A stretch of DNA of 64,000 nt from JALOLG01 sp963776935 (GTDB lineage Bacteria > Actinomycetota > Acidimicrobiia > Acidimicrobiales > Ilumatobacteraceae). Below the pieces are notes generated by a model. The model ran no database searches, was not told the origin of the DNA, and saw only the letters and a program-made list of their open reading frames with translations. The stretch spans positions 248,001-312,000 of the forward strand of contig CAVZOP010000003.1 in NCBI GenBank assembly GCA_963776935.1, written 5' to 3'. Positions 38,510 to 46,510 of the stretch are shown in pieces. Numbering within the stretch: the first letter of the stretch is position 1; every line of letters begins with the position of its first letter. The translations under genes and the position numbers were made by a program.

Positions 38510-38869
38510 AACATACCTGAGTTCTGTTGACAGATCCAGCTCCGTGCCGTATCGTCCGATCTGAGTCTGGACGGCGAACTGAGCCCCCAGCGAGGAGCGT
38601 GCAGTCATGCGGTACGACACGATCAGGTTGCGGAGGTTCGCCGGTTCGAGCACACCGCGCCCCGCGTGGCGCGGCTGGGCCGGCCCGGCGACTGCATCGG
38701 TGGTCGACAGCGATCTGGCGACGATGCTCGACCGGCGCGACGACGCCGAATGCGGACTGCGTACGCCGGGCCGGTGGCGCCGTCGCCGCTGGTGATCCGC
38801 CGTTGAACCGGGTCGCCGTCCCTCCGGCGATCGGGCTCCCGGCTGCGCGCCGTGTCATGCTCGGCCGTC
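38510..38869 (+). other. Gene-poor gap with possible gene remnant
   Basis: No intact gene. At 38607 an ATG with GCGAGGAG ten bases upstream begins MRYDTIRLRRFAG, which looks like the start of an oxidoreductase of the quinone reductase type. After ~15 residues the frame turns Arg/Trp-rich and resembles nothing. It may be the head of a deleted gene that the HxlR regulator once controlled. Confidence 0.35.
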
Positions 38870-39670
38870 GTGACGTCCGATCTCGCGCTCGCCCACCAGC
38901 TCGCTGACGCGGCCGACGAGATCTCGTCCCGCCACTTCGGCAGCGCCACGCTGCGCGTCGAGACCAAGGACGACGGCACCCCGGTGACAGCCATCGACCG
39001 CGCCGTCGAGACGCGAATCTGTGAGCTGCTCGCGATCCACCGGCCCGACGACGGCTTTCTCGGCGAGGAGGTCGGGCACTCGGGGCCGGCGCGGCGCCGA
39101 TGGATCATCGACGGTATCGACGGGACGCACAACTACGTCAGGAGCAACCCCGGTTGGGGCACGCTCATCGCCTTGGAGGACGAGGGCGACGTGGTGATCG
39201 GTGTGATGTCGAGCCCTGCCCTCGGGCGACGCTGGTGGGCCGAGCGTGGTCGCGGAGCGTGGACCGCCCCGATCTCGGCGAACACCGTCGCCGACGGCAC
39301 GGCGCTGACATGCACGACGACGGATGCCATCGACGGCGCGGTCATCGTTGTGACGCCACCGGATCGGTATCTCGCCGAGCGTTTCGTGCCCGTGGCGACC
39401 GCCCTGCGGCGGCGCGATCCCGACGCCCAGGCGTCGTTCGCCCACGCCGCGCTCGCCGTTGCTGAAGGTGACGCCGATGCTGCACTCGTGCTGCGCGGCG
39501 GCGCGTGGGACTACGCGGCCGTGGTCGTCATCGTCGAGGAGGCCGGCGGGACCTTCACGGATCTGTGGGGTGGGCGCCGTCTCGACACCGGGACGGCGGT
39601 GTACTCGAACGCCATGCTCCATCCGGCGATCCTCGCCGTCGCGGCCGGGTCTCGGCCGGCGCCGGCCTGA
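38870..39670 (+). CDS. Inositol monophosphatase / histidinol-phosphatase family
   Basis: 266 residues with the Li-sensitive phosphatase motifs: DDGTPVTAIDRAVE, GEEVG, WIIDGIDGTHNYVRSNPGWG (metal-binding, DGIDGT in place of DPIDGT) and GGAWDYAAVVVIVEEAGG at the end. The pattern is closest to HisN-type histidinol-phosphate phosphatases of actinobacteria, though generic inositol phosphatase cannot be excluded. GTG 38870 has no strong ribosome site; an in-frame GTG at 38852 is the alternative. Confidence 0.8.
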   Translation: MTSDLALAHQLADAADEISSRHFGSATLRVETKDDGTPVTAIDRAVETRICELLAIHRPDDGFLGEEVGHSGPARRRWIIDGIDGTHNYVRSNPGWGTLIALEDEGDVVIGVMSSPALGRRWWAERGRGAWTAPISANTVADGTALTCTTTDAIDGAVIVVTPPDRYLAERFVPVATALRRRDPDAQASFAHAALAVAEGDADAALVLRGGAWDYAAVVVIVEEAGGTFTDLWGGRRLDTGTAVYSNAMLHPAILAVAAGSRPAPA

Positions 39671-39867
39671 AATCAGCGCCGGTCGGTGTGCTGCGATCGG
39701 TATGTTGACACCGTGACCAGCGAACGTCTCTCCCGGATGATGGGCCCCGTCACGGGGCACGCCGGTCTGCGTCGTCACTGACGCGTCACCACCGTCGGAT
39801 CCCGAGAGGGATCGGCGGACATGTGCTGTTGCTCCACTCGGGACCACTCTCGAAGGAGCACACCAAC
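39671..39867 (+). promoter_or_regulatory. Structured leader before metG
   Basis: The leader contains two compact hairpins: GCCCCG/CGGGGC with a TCA loop near 39744-39758, and GATCCC/GGGATC closed by a GAGA tetraloop near 39797-39812. A TTGACA at 39705-39710 may be a -35 box. The AAGGAG ribosome site is at 39855-39860. The layout suggests RNA-based control, but I could not match it to SAM, SAM-IV, SAH or T-box consensus features. Confidence 0.4.
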
Positions 39868-41358
39868 ATGAACACATCCAGTGAACGATCCGTCGATCCG
39901 GGCCGCATCTTTCTCACCACCGCGATCCCGTACGTCAACGGCGAGCCCCACATCGGGCACGCGCTCGAGCTCGTGCAGGTGGATGCGCTCGCGCGGGCCT
40001 GGCGGGCGCGCGGCTACGAGGTCCGCACGCAAACCGGCACCGACGACAACGCCCTGAAGAACGTCCGCGCCGCCGAAGCGGCTGGCGTTGCCGTGGCCGA
40101 CTTCGTCCGCGCCAACGGCGACGAGTTCGTCGGCCTGCTGGACCCGCTGTCGGTCGACATCGACGACGTGATCCGCACCGCCACCGACCCCCGCCATCGC
40201 CCAGGTGTCGAGCGCTTCTGGCGGGCGTGTGCACACCGAGGTGATCTGTACCTGCGGGACTACGAGGGCGCGTACTGCGTCGGTTGTGAGACGTTTCTCG
40301 ACGACGACGAGCTGGACGCGAGCGGTCGTTGTCCGGAGCACCGCACGACGCCCGACGTCGTGCGCGAACGGAACTGGTTCTTCCGGCTGTCGCGCTACGG
40401 CGATCTGATCACCAGCGCGATCGAGAGCGGCGCGCTTCGCATCGAGCCCGCGACGCGTCGCAACGAGGTGCTCGCACAACTGCGTTCGGGACTGCATGAC
40501 ATCAGCGTGTCGCGTTCGATCGAACGCGCCCACGGATGGGGGATCCCGGTGCCGGACGATCCGTCGCAGGTCGTCTACGTCTGGTTCGACGCGCTCGCCA
40601 ACTACGTGACCGCCCTCGGCGACGGTGACGACGAGGCACGCTGGTGGCACGGCGCGGACCAACGGATCCATCTCATCGGCAAGGGCATCATCCGCTTCCA
40701 CGCTCTCTACTGGCCGGCGATCCTGGCGTCGGCCGGACTGCCCCTGCCGACCGCACTGTTCGTGCACGACTACCTGACCGTCGACGGCGCCAAGATCTCG
40801 AAGTCGATCGGCAACGGTGTCGCGCCGGCCGAGCTCGTGGATCGGTTCGGCACCGATGCCGTCCGCTGGTGGCTGCTCAGCGAGTCGCCGGTCGGCGTCG
40901 ACGCCGACTTCACCGTCGATCGGCTCGTGCGGCGCGCCAACGAGGATCTCGCCAACGGGCTCGGCAACCTCGTCACCCGCACCGTCGCGCTCGTACACCG
41001 CCTGCGCGGCGGACAGATCGCCGCCGCGCCGGCGCCAGCCGGCGATGACATCGATGTCGCGTTTGCAGCGGCGATCGACGCCTACGACCTGCGGGGAGCG
41101 GCCCGCCGTGTGCGCGAGCTGATCAACGCCGCCAACACCGAGCTCGAGCGTGTGCGGCCATGGGAACTGGCGAGGACGAACCCGGACGACGCGCGGATCG
41201 ACGAGGTCCTCGCCGACGTCGTCACCCGCTGCCGCCGGTTGACCGCGCTCGTCCGCCCATTCGTTCCGGCCACCGCGGCGGTGGCCGCCGAGCGCATCGG
41301 GACCGGCGAAACGGTCGGTGAGCCCGGCCGCGTGTTCGACCGCCTCGACACCCTCTGA
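39868..41358 (+). CDS. metG: Methionyl-tRNA synthetase
   Basis: 496 residues, charging tRNA-Met with methionine in the cytoplasm. Class I motifs are clear: PYVNGEPHIGHALE (HIGH) and KISKSIGN (KMSKS variant with Ile). A CVGCETF / GRCPEH zinc-knuckle-like pair lies in the connective peptide. Tryptophan-rich WFDALANYVTAL follows, and a C-terminal anticodon-binding helical bundle. The protein ends without the extra C-terminal dimer domain, as in short MetG forms. ATG 39868 has AAGGAG seven bases upstream and was preferred over the ATG-like start at 39823. Confidence 0.9.
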   Translation: MNTSSERSVDPGRIFLTTAIPYVNGEPHIGHALELVQVDALARAWRARGYEVRTQTGTDDNALKNVRAAEAAGVAVADFVRANGDEFVGLLDPLSVDIDDVIRTATDPRHRPGVERFWRACAHRGDLYLRDYEGAYCVGCETFLDDDELDASGRCPEHRTTPDVVRERNWFFRLSRYGDLITSAIESGALRIEPATRRNEVLAQLRSGLHDISVSRSIERAHGWGIPVPDDPSQVVYVWFDALANYVTALGDGDDEARWWHGADQRIHLIGKGIIRFHALYWPAILASAGLPLPTALFVHDYLTVDGAKISKSIGNGVAPAELVDRFGTDAVRWWLLSESPVGVDADFTVDRLVRRANEDLANGLGNLVTRTVALVHRLRGGQIAAAPAPAGDDIDVAFAAAIDAYDLRGAARRVRELINAANTELERVRPWELARTNPDDARIDEVLADVVTRCRRLTALVRPFVPATAAVAAERIGTGETVGEPGRVFDRLDTL

Positions 41359-41359
41359 A

Positions 41360-41416
41360 CCCGGTTTGCGTCACCGCCACCGGCGACCCTCGCCGATGTC
41401 GGTGACACAAACCGGG
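41360..41416. terminator. Bidirectional terminator hairpin
   Basis: Long inverted repeat between convergent metG and the DinB-like gene: CCCGGTTTGCGTCACCG (41360-41376) pairs with 41400-41416 at 16 of 17 positions. It can terminate both genes. Confidence 0.7.
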
Positions 41417-41429
41417 GGGTTGGAGGCGA

Positions 41430-41975
41430 TCAGGCTGGATGGGCGGCGCGGTAGAGGTCGCGAAGGAGGGCGATCTCGGCGCCGTGGTGCGTCACTTCGC
41501 GCTGGGCGTGGAGCGCGAGGGCCAGCACGGTGCTTTCGGCGTACGGTCCCCATCCCTCGCCGAGGGCGTCGAACAGCCGATCCGAACCTCCGTCGGAGAG
41601 ACCGTGGTGGAACGCCCGCCACGCCCGTTCGAGCAGTGCCACGGCCTCGCCCGGATCGAGCACCCAGGCGGTGCCCACGAGCCCGGTACCGGCGCGATGG
41701 AACACCCGCGACGAGTAGCTGTCGAGGCAATCGACCGCCACGTGCCACATCCGCCAGGCGATCGTGGTCAGCGGTGGGGGATCGGCCTCGGTGTCGTGCT
41801 CGTCGACCGCGGCACCGCCGTCGGGATCGGCGCGGACGGTCCAGCACCCGGCGACGGGTTCCCAGAGGTACTCGTCGACGGACAGGCCATCGAGCCGTTC
41901 ACTCAGCTGCGACCAGGTCTGGTCGAGGCTGTCGAGCACGTCATCGAGCACGACCAGTTCGATGGTTCGTTCCAC
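41430..41975 (-). CDS. DinB-like four-helix protein
   Basis: 181 residues of the DinB/YfiT metalloprotein fold: LDSLDQTWSQLSERLDGLS, a WTVRADP tract, WRMWHVAVDCLDSYS with the expected first metal His, and ALALHAQREVTHHGAEIALLRDLY with the second His pair. Such proteins include thiol-dependent transferases (maleylpyruvate isomerase, mycothiol S-transferases). Start is GTG 41975. Monocistronic. Despite the name it is unrelated to DNA polymerase IV. Confidence 0.8.
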   Translation of the reverse strand: MERTIELVVLDDVLDSLDQTWSQLSERLDGLSVDEYLWEPVAGCWTVRADPDGGAAVDEHDTEADPPPLTTIAWRMWHVAVDCLDSYSSRVFHRAGTGLVGTAWVLDPGEAVALLERAWRAFHHGLSDGGSDRLFDALGEGWGPYAESTVLALALHAQREVTHHGAEIALLRDLYRAAHPA

Positions 41976-42015
41976 CGTTCCATCATCGCGCCGCCGATCG
42001 ACGCGGCGGCGTTCG

Positions 42016-42360
42016 TCAGCCCGCGCCGGCCCCGCTGTCGGGGGCCTCGGTGTCGACGTTGAGGTACTCCATCAAGCCGCTGATCTCGAGCAGCCGCATG
42101 ACGGGCCGGCGGGCGCCGCTGAGGACGAGCCGACGGGCGTCGGCCTCCGCTCGCTGATGTGCTTCGACGAGCACTCGCAGACCGCTCGAGTCGACGAATC
42201 CGACATCGGAGAGATCGATCACGACGTCACCAGATGAACCGGGGAGGGGATCGAGATGCCTTGCCAGGATGGTCACCGAGTGGGCGTCGATCTCACCCCG
42301 CAGGTGCAGTCCGGACGATGAGGTCGTGATGTGCAGCGCCGCCCCGTCGGTCCCGGTCAT
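42016..42360 (-). CDS. STAS anti-sigma factor antagonist
   Basis: 114 residues. A STAS fold with GDVVIDLSDVGFVDSSGLRVL, where the SS pair is the usual phosphorylation site of SpoIIAA/RsbV-type antagonists. Such proteins, when dephosphorylated, bind the anti-sigma kinase and free the sigma factor. The gene lies 11 bases downstream of the PP2C phosphatase gene on the same strand, which probably activates it. The likely targets are the GHKL proteins at 44852 and 47284. Confidence 0.85.
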   Translation of the reverse strand: MTGTDGAALHITTSSSGLHLRGEIDAHSVTILARHLDPLPGSSGDVVIDLSDVGFVDSSGLRVLVEAHQRAEADARRLVLSGARRPVMRLLEISGLMEYLNVDTEAPDSGAGAG

Positions 42361-42371
42361 GGCCCGCCACG

Positions 42372-44006
42372 CTATCGAGCGCCGAGCGGACTTGCCGACG
42401 TTGTGCGGTCGTCGGACCCCAGCCGATCGGAGTCCACGGTGGCGTCGTCGGCGATCGGACCGGTCGCGCTGGACCGTGCCAGGGCGACGATCGTGACGTC
42501 GTCGGTCGGGCTCCCGACCTGGAACTCGTCGACCATCCGGATCAGCGACTCGACGAGCTCGTCAGGCCCGGCGCCCTCCGCGACGCTCGCCTCGACGTGC
42601 TCGTGCAGACGCACCTCGCCGAGCCTCGATCGGTCCTCGCCGCGCGCCTCGGTGAGGCCGTCGGTGTAGACGAGGAGGACGCCGCCGGGCGGGATCGCGA
42701 TCGTCTCGGTGGACCACGCGGAATCGAACGGACCGATGAGCGGCCCGGTGTGCGACAGCTCGACAGCGCCCCCGTCGGCGACGACGAGCGCAGGTGGGTG
42801 CCCGGCATTCGCCCACCGGCACTCCCCGCTGGCAACGTCGACGACGGCGACGAACGCCGTCACGAAGTCATCGGCGTCGTCGTCGTGGTGCTCATGGGCC
42901 AGCCATGCGAGCGCGTCGCCGGGCGAGAGCCCGGTACGCAATGCCGAACGCAACTGCGCCTTGGCCTTCAACGCGCTCAATGCGGCCTTGGCGCCGTGGC
43001 CGGTGACGTCGATCACGACGATGTACAGCGTCGCCTGATCGATCAGCCCGGTCTCGTAGCAGTCGCCGGCGACGAATCCCTCGGCGGCGCGCAACTTGGT
43101 CGCCAGGCTCCACCCACCCGGCGTGACGGAGCGTTCCTCGGCCAGTTCGGAACGGACCTGGAGGGCGAGCACGGCGCTCTGCTCGAGGCCCTTGTAGGCA
43201 CGTATCGCACGGTCGCGCTCGTCCGACAGCGACCGTTGCAGCGAGTCGATCGCGTCGGCCACGTCGCCGAACTCCGTGGTGTCGAACGTCGGCATCGCCG
43301 CCAGCTGTCCACCAGCGATCGCCCGCGCGGCGCTGCTGATCTCGGACAGCGGCTTGGTGACCCAGCGGCGGAAGAGCCACATCGCGAGAACCGTGCACGC
43401 CAGCGCGGCGCTGAAGGCGGTCAGCATCCCCGTCACGGCGGCGCGGCTGACGTTGGTGGTTCGATCCTCGGCGGCAGCGACTTCGGCGTCGACGGCGGAG
43501 GCGAGATCCTCTGACGCCGCGCGCACCTCGTCGAAGCGGACCCCGCCCAGCTCAATCAGCGCCGGGTCGACATCGGCACCGTCTTGCCGTAGCTCGATCT
43601 GCGGCTCAGCGGCGTCCGCACGCCACGTTCGGGCTGCGGCGCGGATCTGGTCGAGATCAGCCGCCGCGCCTTCGACGAGGACTGCGTCTGGATCGAGTCG
43701 TTCGAGTGCCGACAGCTCTCGTTCGATCCCCTCGCGGTAGCGCTCGAGGTACTCCTCGTTGCCCGAGCGCATGTGGCCCTCGAGGCCACTCTCCTGGTCG
43801 CTCAACGCCAGCCGAAGACTGTTGACGTCGTCGCGCATGCGTCGAAGCGCGACGCGGTCATCGACCGATTCATTCCACGAGCGGAGCGTGATTCCGGCGA
43901 CCACCGAACAGATCAGGAACAACACGAGGTACGCGACCGCGAGGATGGACAGTCGCGCCCGCAACCCTCGCCGGCCGTGCGGTTCGCCTTCCGCCCCGTG
44001 TGTCAT
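42372..44006 (-). CDS. CHASE3-HAMP-PP2C (SpoIIE/RsbU-type) phosphatase
   Basis: About 544 residues. An N-terminal transmembrane helix (~15-40), an extracytoplasmic helical CHASE3-like domain (~45-190: RMRDDVNSLRLALSDQESGLEG), a second helix, a HAMP segment (RRWVTKPLSEISSAARAIAGG) and a PP2C/SpoIIE domain follow: GDCYETGLID, VVIDVTGHGAKAALSALKAK, GECRWANAGHPPALVV, LLVYTDGLTEARGED and DDVTIVALAR. It should sense an envelope signal and dephosphorylate the STAS antagonist encoded just downstream. ATG 44006 was preferred over 44054 because the extra residues are not conserved-looking. Confidence 0.85.
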   Translation of the reverse strand: MTHGAEGEPHGRRGLRARLSILAVAYLVLFLICSVVAGITLRSWNESVDDRVALRRMRDDVNSLRLALSDQESGLEGHMRSGNEEYLERYREGIERELSALERLDPDAVLVEGAAADLDQIRAAARTWRADAAEPQIELRQDGADVDPALIELGGVRFDEVRAASEDLASAVDAEVAAAEDRTTNVSRAAVTGMLTAFSAALACTVLAMWLFRRWVTKPLSEISSAARAIAGGQLAAMPTFDTTEFGDVADAIDSLQRSLSDERDRAIRAYKGLEQSAVLALQVRSELAEERSVTPGGWSLATKLRAAEGFVAGDCYETGLIDQATLYIVVIDVTGHGAKAALSALKAKAQLRSALRTGLSPGDALAWLAHEHHDDDADDFVTAFVAVVDVASGECRWANAGHPPALVVADGGAVELSHTGPLIGPFDSAWSTETIAIPPGGVLLVYTDGLTEARGEDRSRLGEVRLHEHVEASVAEGAGPDELVESLIRMVDEFQVGSPTDDVTIVALARSSATGPIADDATVDSDRLGSDDRTTSASPLGAR

Positions 44007-44203
44007 CGCAGGAGCGTACGCGGGATCGGCCTCGTCGCTGCCAGGGCCACCCAACCCGGAGGTTCAGTTGTCGGTCCACACGCGGAACGACCCGCTCATC
44101 CTCGCTGGGGGCAGGAGTGCGGGTCGTTCCGGACGACGACACGTTATGGTCGAGTCGCCGTGGGGGGAGCTGTCGTGAAGTGGCCGATCGCAGTCTCGGA
44201 CGC

Positions 44204-44602
44204 TCAGGCAGCGTCGACTTTGCTCACTCCGCGAGGGCCGCTCTGCTCGACGGATTCGAACGCATCAGTGTTCGAGTGCCGGCGACGGCGGGCGAGCACG
44301 ACGCACGTCACGAGCACCGCTGCGCCCGTCACGGCGAGCACGGGATGGCGTCGCACGGTCGCGACAGCGGCGGGTGCGACGACCCATGCCTTGCGCGCAC
44401 CGCGGACGGTGCTATCGGCGATCACGCCGGCGGCGCTGCCTCCGATGTCGATCGCTGCCCCTGCGACATCGCCCATCGACTCGGTGGCGTCGGCCAACAA
44501 CTCGGTGGCGTCGGCCAGCAGCTGACTGGCGGCGTCGAGGCCGGTTCCGGCGGCCGAAGCCACGGAACCCAACAATTGTGAGGGAGTCGATGTACTACTC
44601 AT
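44204..44602 (-). CDS. Small Ala-rich membrane protein
   Basis: 132 residues from ATG 44602, with AAGGAT seven bases upstream. The N-terminal half has a duplicated LLADATE unit and glycine-spaced helices (AGAAIDIGGSAAGVIADS). A single transmembrane helix follows, VLAVTGAAVLVTCVVLARRRR, with a positive stop-transfer end. No family recognised. It lies downstream of the 24-residue peptide gene on the same strand, 54 bases apart, so it may share that gene's SigB-class promoter. Confidence 0.6.
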   Translation of the reverse strand: MSSTSTPSQLLGSVASAAGTGLDAASQLLADATELLADATESMGDVAGAAIDIGGSAAGVIADSTVRGARKAWVVAPAAVATVRRHPVLAVTGAAVLVTCVVLARRRRHSNTDAFESVEQSGPRGVSKVDAA

Positions 44603-44656
44603 GAGGATCCTTGTCGCTGTATGTGTCGAACGTTCTGTGCCGGAACTTGTGCCGGA

Positions 44657-44731
44657 TCAGACGCGGCGGCGGCCGAAGATGAAGAGGAGGAGGGCGATGA
44701 TCGCCAAGACGATGAAAACGGTGTAAAGCAT
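44657..44731 (-). CDS. 24-residue membrane peptide
   Basis: A tiny gene from ATG 44731 to TGA 44657, predicting MLYTVFIVLAIIALLLFIF followed by GRRRV: one hydrophobic helix with a basic end, typical of single-pass stress peptides. There is no ribosome site, but a SigB-class promoter (-10 at 44742-44747) places the transcript start about 4 bases before the ATG, so it could be leaderless. The promoter is the main support. Confidence 0.55.
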   Translation of the reverse strand: MLYTVFIVLAIIALLLFIFGRRRV

Positions 44732-44741
44732 GGGCCGTGCA

Positions 44742-44767
44742 GTACCCGGATGAGCCCACTCCCAAAC
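44742..44767 (-). promoter_or_regulatory. SigB-class promoter (minus strand)
   Basis: On the minus strand: GTTTGG (44767-44762), 14 bases, GGGTAC (44747-44742). It points at the 24-residue membrane peptide and the 44204-44602 gene. It lies back to back with the plus-strand promoter at 44790-44815, so the two stress transcripts are divergent. Confidence 0.65.
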
Positions 44768-44789
44768 GTGGGGCGGCGCTGACCCCGAT

Positions 44790-44815
44790 GGTTCACCCGC
44801 CAACCCGATGGGTAC
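44790..44815 (+). promoter_or_regulatory. SigB-class promoter of the anti-sigma/sigma pair
   Basis: GGTTCA (44790-44795), 14 bases, GGGTAC (44810-44815), 36 bases before ATG 44852. The -35 is less perfect than the others. It suggests positive autoregulation by the sigma factor at 45244. Confidence 0.55.
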
Positions 44816-44851
44816 GCCCGACCCCCATGGAGCGCGTTAGGTTGCGATCAG

Positions 44852-45244
44852 ATGTCCAGCGCCGGTGAGAACATCACACTCAACCTTCCGCTGACGGCGC
44901 GGCACGCCTCCACGGTTCGTGTGGTCGCCGCCTCGTTGGCTGCCGACAGTGGGTTCAACATCGACGAGATCGACGACCTGCGGCTCGGTATCAACGAAGC
45001 GGTGTCGATCATGACCGACATCGACGCCCCGCCGCAGGCTCGGCTGCTCGTCGAGTTCGAGGTGCGGAACTCCACCATCGCCGTCGCCGTTCGCCGCTCC
45101 GAGGTCGACGGGCTCGATAGCGCGGAACCGATCGACGAGTTGGCTCGCCGGATCCTCGGTGTCGTGGTCGATGCGTTCGAGATCTCCGACGGTTCGTTCC
45201 TGCTGTGGAAGTCGGCCACGCCGACCACGACGACCACGCAGTGA
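44852..45244 (+). CDS. GHKL anti-sigma factor (RsbW/SpoIIAB-like)
   Basis: 130 residues. The start, ITLNLPLTARHASTVRVVAAS, and DDLRLGINEAVSI are typical of actinobacterial anti-sigma kinases, with a degenerate N-box: Asn is absent where most members have SEA-x-x-N. The last residues (a Thr-rich tail) overlap the next gene's ATG (TGATG). The expected role is binding the sigma factor encoded immediately downstream and releasing it on interaction with the STAS antagonist. Kinase activity is uncertain because of the degenerate N-box. Confidence 0.75.
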   Translation: MSSAGENITLNLPLTARHASTVRVVAASLAADSGFNIDEIDDLRLGINEAVSIMTDIDAPPQARLLVEFEVRNSTIAVAVRRSEVDGLDSAEPIDELARRILGVVVDAFEISDGSFLLWKSATPTTTTTQ

Positions 45245-45981
45245 TGGTCGAAGTCGACGACGACGAGTTGTTTGCCGAGTTCCAACGGAACCCGCGGCGC
45301 AATATCAGGAACCAGATCGTCGAGCGTCACCTCGGACTGGCGGTGCACATCGCGCGACGGTTCAGCCCGTCGACGATCGGCGACGAGGACCTGCAGCAGG
45401 TGGCGATGATGGCGTTGGTCAAGGCCGTCGATCGGTACGACCCGACGATCGGGAGTGCGTTCTCGGCGTTCGCCGGGCGCACGATCGAAGGCGAGATCAA
45501 GCGTCACTTCCGCGACAAGACCTGGTCGGTGCGCGTGCCCCGCAGCGCCAAGGAGCTGCATCTCGCGGTGCGCCGGGCCAACGACGAGCTGACGCAGCGA
45601 CTCGGTCGATCGCCGTCGGTGCCCGAGGTGGCAGAACACCTCGGGATCAGTCGCGACGATGTCATCACCGGTCTGTCGGCCGCAGCGGCGCGCAGCGTCG
45701 GGTCGATCGACGCATCGACCTCCGACGACGACACCGCGATCGATCGGCGTGAGGCGATGGCCGACATCGAGACCGGGTTCGCCAAGACCGATGACGAACA
45801 GGTCGTCGAGATGCTGCTCGAGATGCTGCCCGAGCGCGAGCGCGAAATCGTGCGGCTCCGGTTCTACGAGGACATGTCGCAGGCCGACATCGCCGAGCGT
45901 TGCGGGATCTCACAGATGCATGTCTCGCGGCTTCTGCGACGCTCGTTCGATCAGATGCGTCGCACGCTCGACGAGCAGTAG
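45244..45981 (+). CDS. SigB/SigF/SigG-family RNA polymerase sigma factor
   Basis: 245 residues with regions 2, 3 and 4. Region 2 has NQIVERHLGLAVHIARRF, DEDLQQVAMMALVKAVDRY and SAFSAFAGRTIEGEIKRHFR. Region 3 has DELTQRLGRSPSVPEVAEHL. Region 4 is LPEREREIVRLRFYEDMSQ plus DIAERCGISQMHVSRLLRR. This is the stress/sporulation SigB-F-G class and should recognise GTTT/GGGTA promoters such as those in this window. It overlaps the anti-sigma gene, the standard arrangement. ATG 45244 overlaps the previous TGA. Confidence 0.85.
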   Translation: MVEVDDDELFAEFQRNPRRNIRNQIVERHLGLAVHIARRFSPSTIGDEDLQQVAMMALVKAVDRYDPTIGSAFSAFAGRTIEGEIKRHFRDKTWSVRVPRSAKELHLAVRRANDELTQRLGRSPSVPEVAEHLGISRDDVITGLSAAAARSVGSIDASTSDDDTAIDRREAMADIETGFAKTDDEQVVEMLLEMLPEREREIVRLRFYEDMSQADIAERCGISQMHVSRLLRRSFDQMRRTLDEQ

Positions 45982-46046
45982 CCGCAGACGTCCGAACGTC
46001 GGTTATTTCGCGAGTGCGAGTCCGTCTGGGAGCACGACGACCCAAC

Positions 46047-46072
46047 GTTTGCCGTGTCCCCCATCAGGGTAA
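46047..46072 (+). promoter_or_regulatory. SigB-class promoter of the DUF6458 gene
   Basis: GTTTGC (46047-46052), 14 bases, GGGTAA (46067-46072), a near-perfect match, 69 bases before ATG 46142. Confidence 0.75.
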
Positions 46073-46141
46073 TTCGGTGCCACGGGCAAACGGGCCCGAT
46101 CCCACGAGATGGGCCCAAGGGGCCTCGGAGAAAGGAATGCA

Positions 46142-46390
46142 ATGTACGCAGCAATCGGAGTGATCTTCGTAGTTGCCGGGGCGATCTTGACGTTCGCCGT
46201 AGAGAAGACCGTCGAAGGCGTCGACCTCGACGTGATCGGCTGGATTCTGATGGGCGGCGGCGCGCTGTCGTTGCTGATCGCCGCGATCCAGGGCGCCGGC
46301 TGGATGAGCATGAACAACACCAAACTGCACACGGAACGTCACGTCACCGACGACGGGCAGCACTACGTCGAAGAGACTCGCACCGGCTGA
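46142..46390 (+). CDS. DUF6458 small membrane protein
   Basis: 82 residues. Two transmembrane helices, YAAIGVIFVVAGAILTFAV and IGWILMGGGALSLLIAAI, are separated by the VEGVDLDVIG turn typical of this actinobacterial family. The hydrophilic tail is short (HVTDDGQHYVEETRTG). ATG 46142 has AAAGGA upstream; an in-frame start at 46109 is less likely. It lies behind a strong SigB-class promoter, which fits a stress-induced membrane protein. Function is unknown. Confidence 0.85.
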   Translation: MYAAIGVIFVVAGAILTFAVEKTVEGVDLDVIGWILMGGGALSLLIAAIQGAGWMSMNNTKLHTERHVTDDGQHYVEETRTG

Positions 46391-46510
46391 TCGCCGGGCC
46401 CGGCCACGAGCCGGTGGACGAGACGGCACGACCGATTCGGTTGTGCCGTCTCGTCGCGTTTCGGGTTGCTACGTGTTTGAAGAACGAGCGCGCTGGAAAT
46501 CGTCAGCTCC

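Noticed and set aside
39671..39867. SAM riboswitch or T-box before metG
   Set aside because: None of the consensus elements (for example the T-box GGTGG motif or SAM core) could be found; kept only as an unassigned structured leader.
41430..41975. DNA-damage gene because of the name DinB
   Set aside because: The DinB-like four-helix metalloprotein family is unrelated to polymerase IV.
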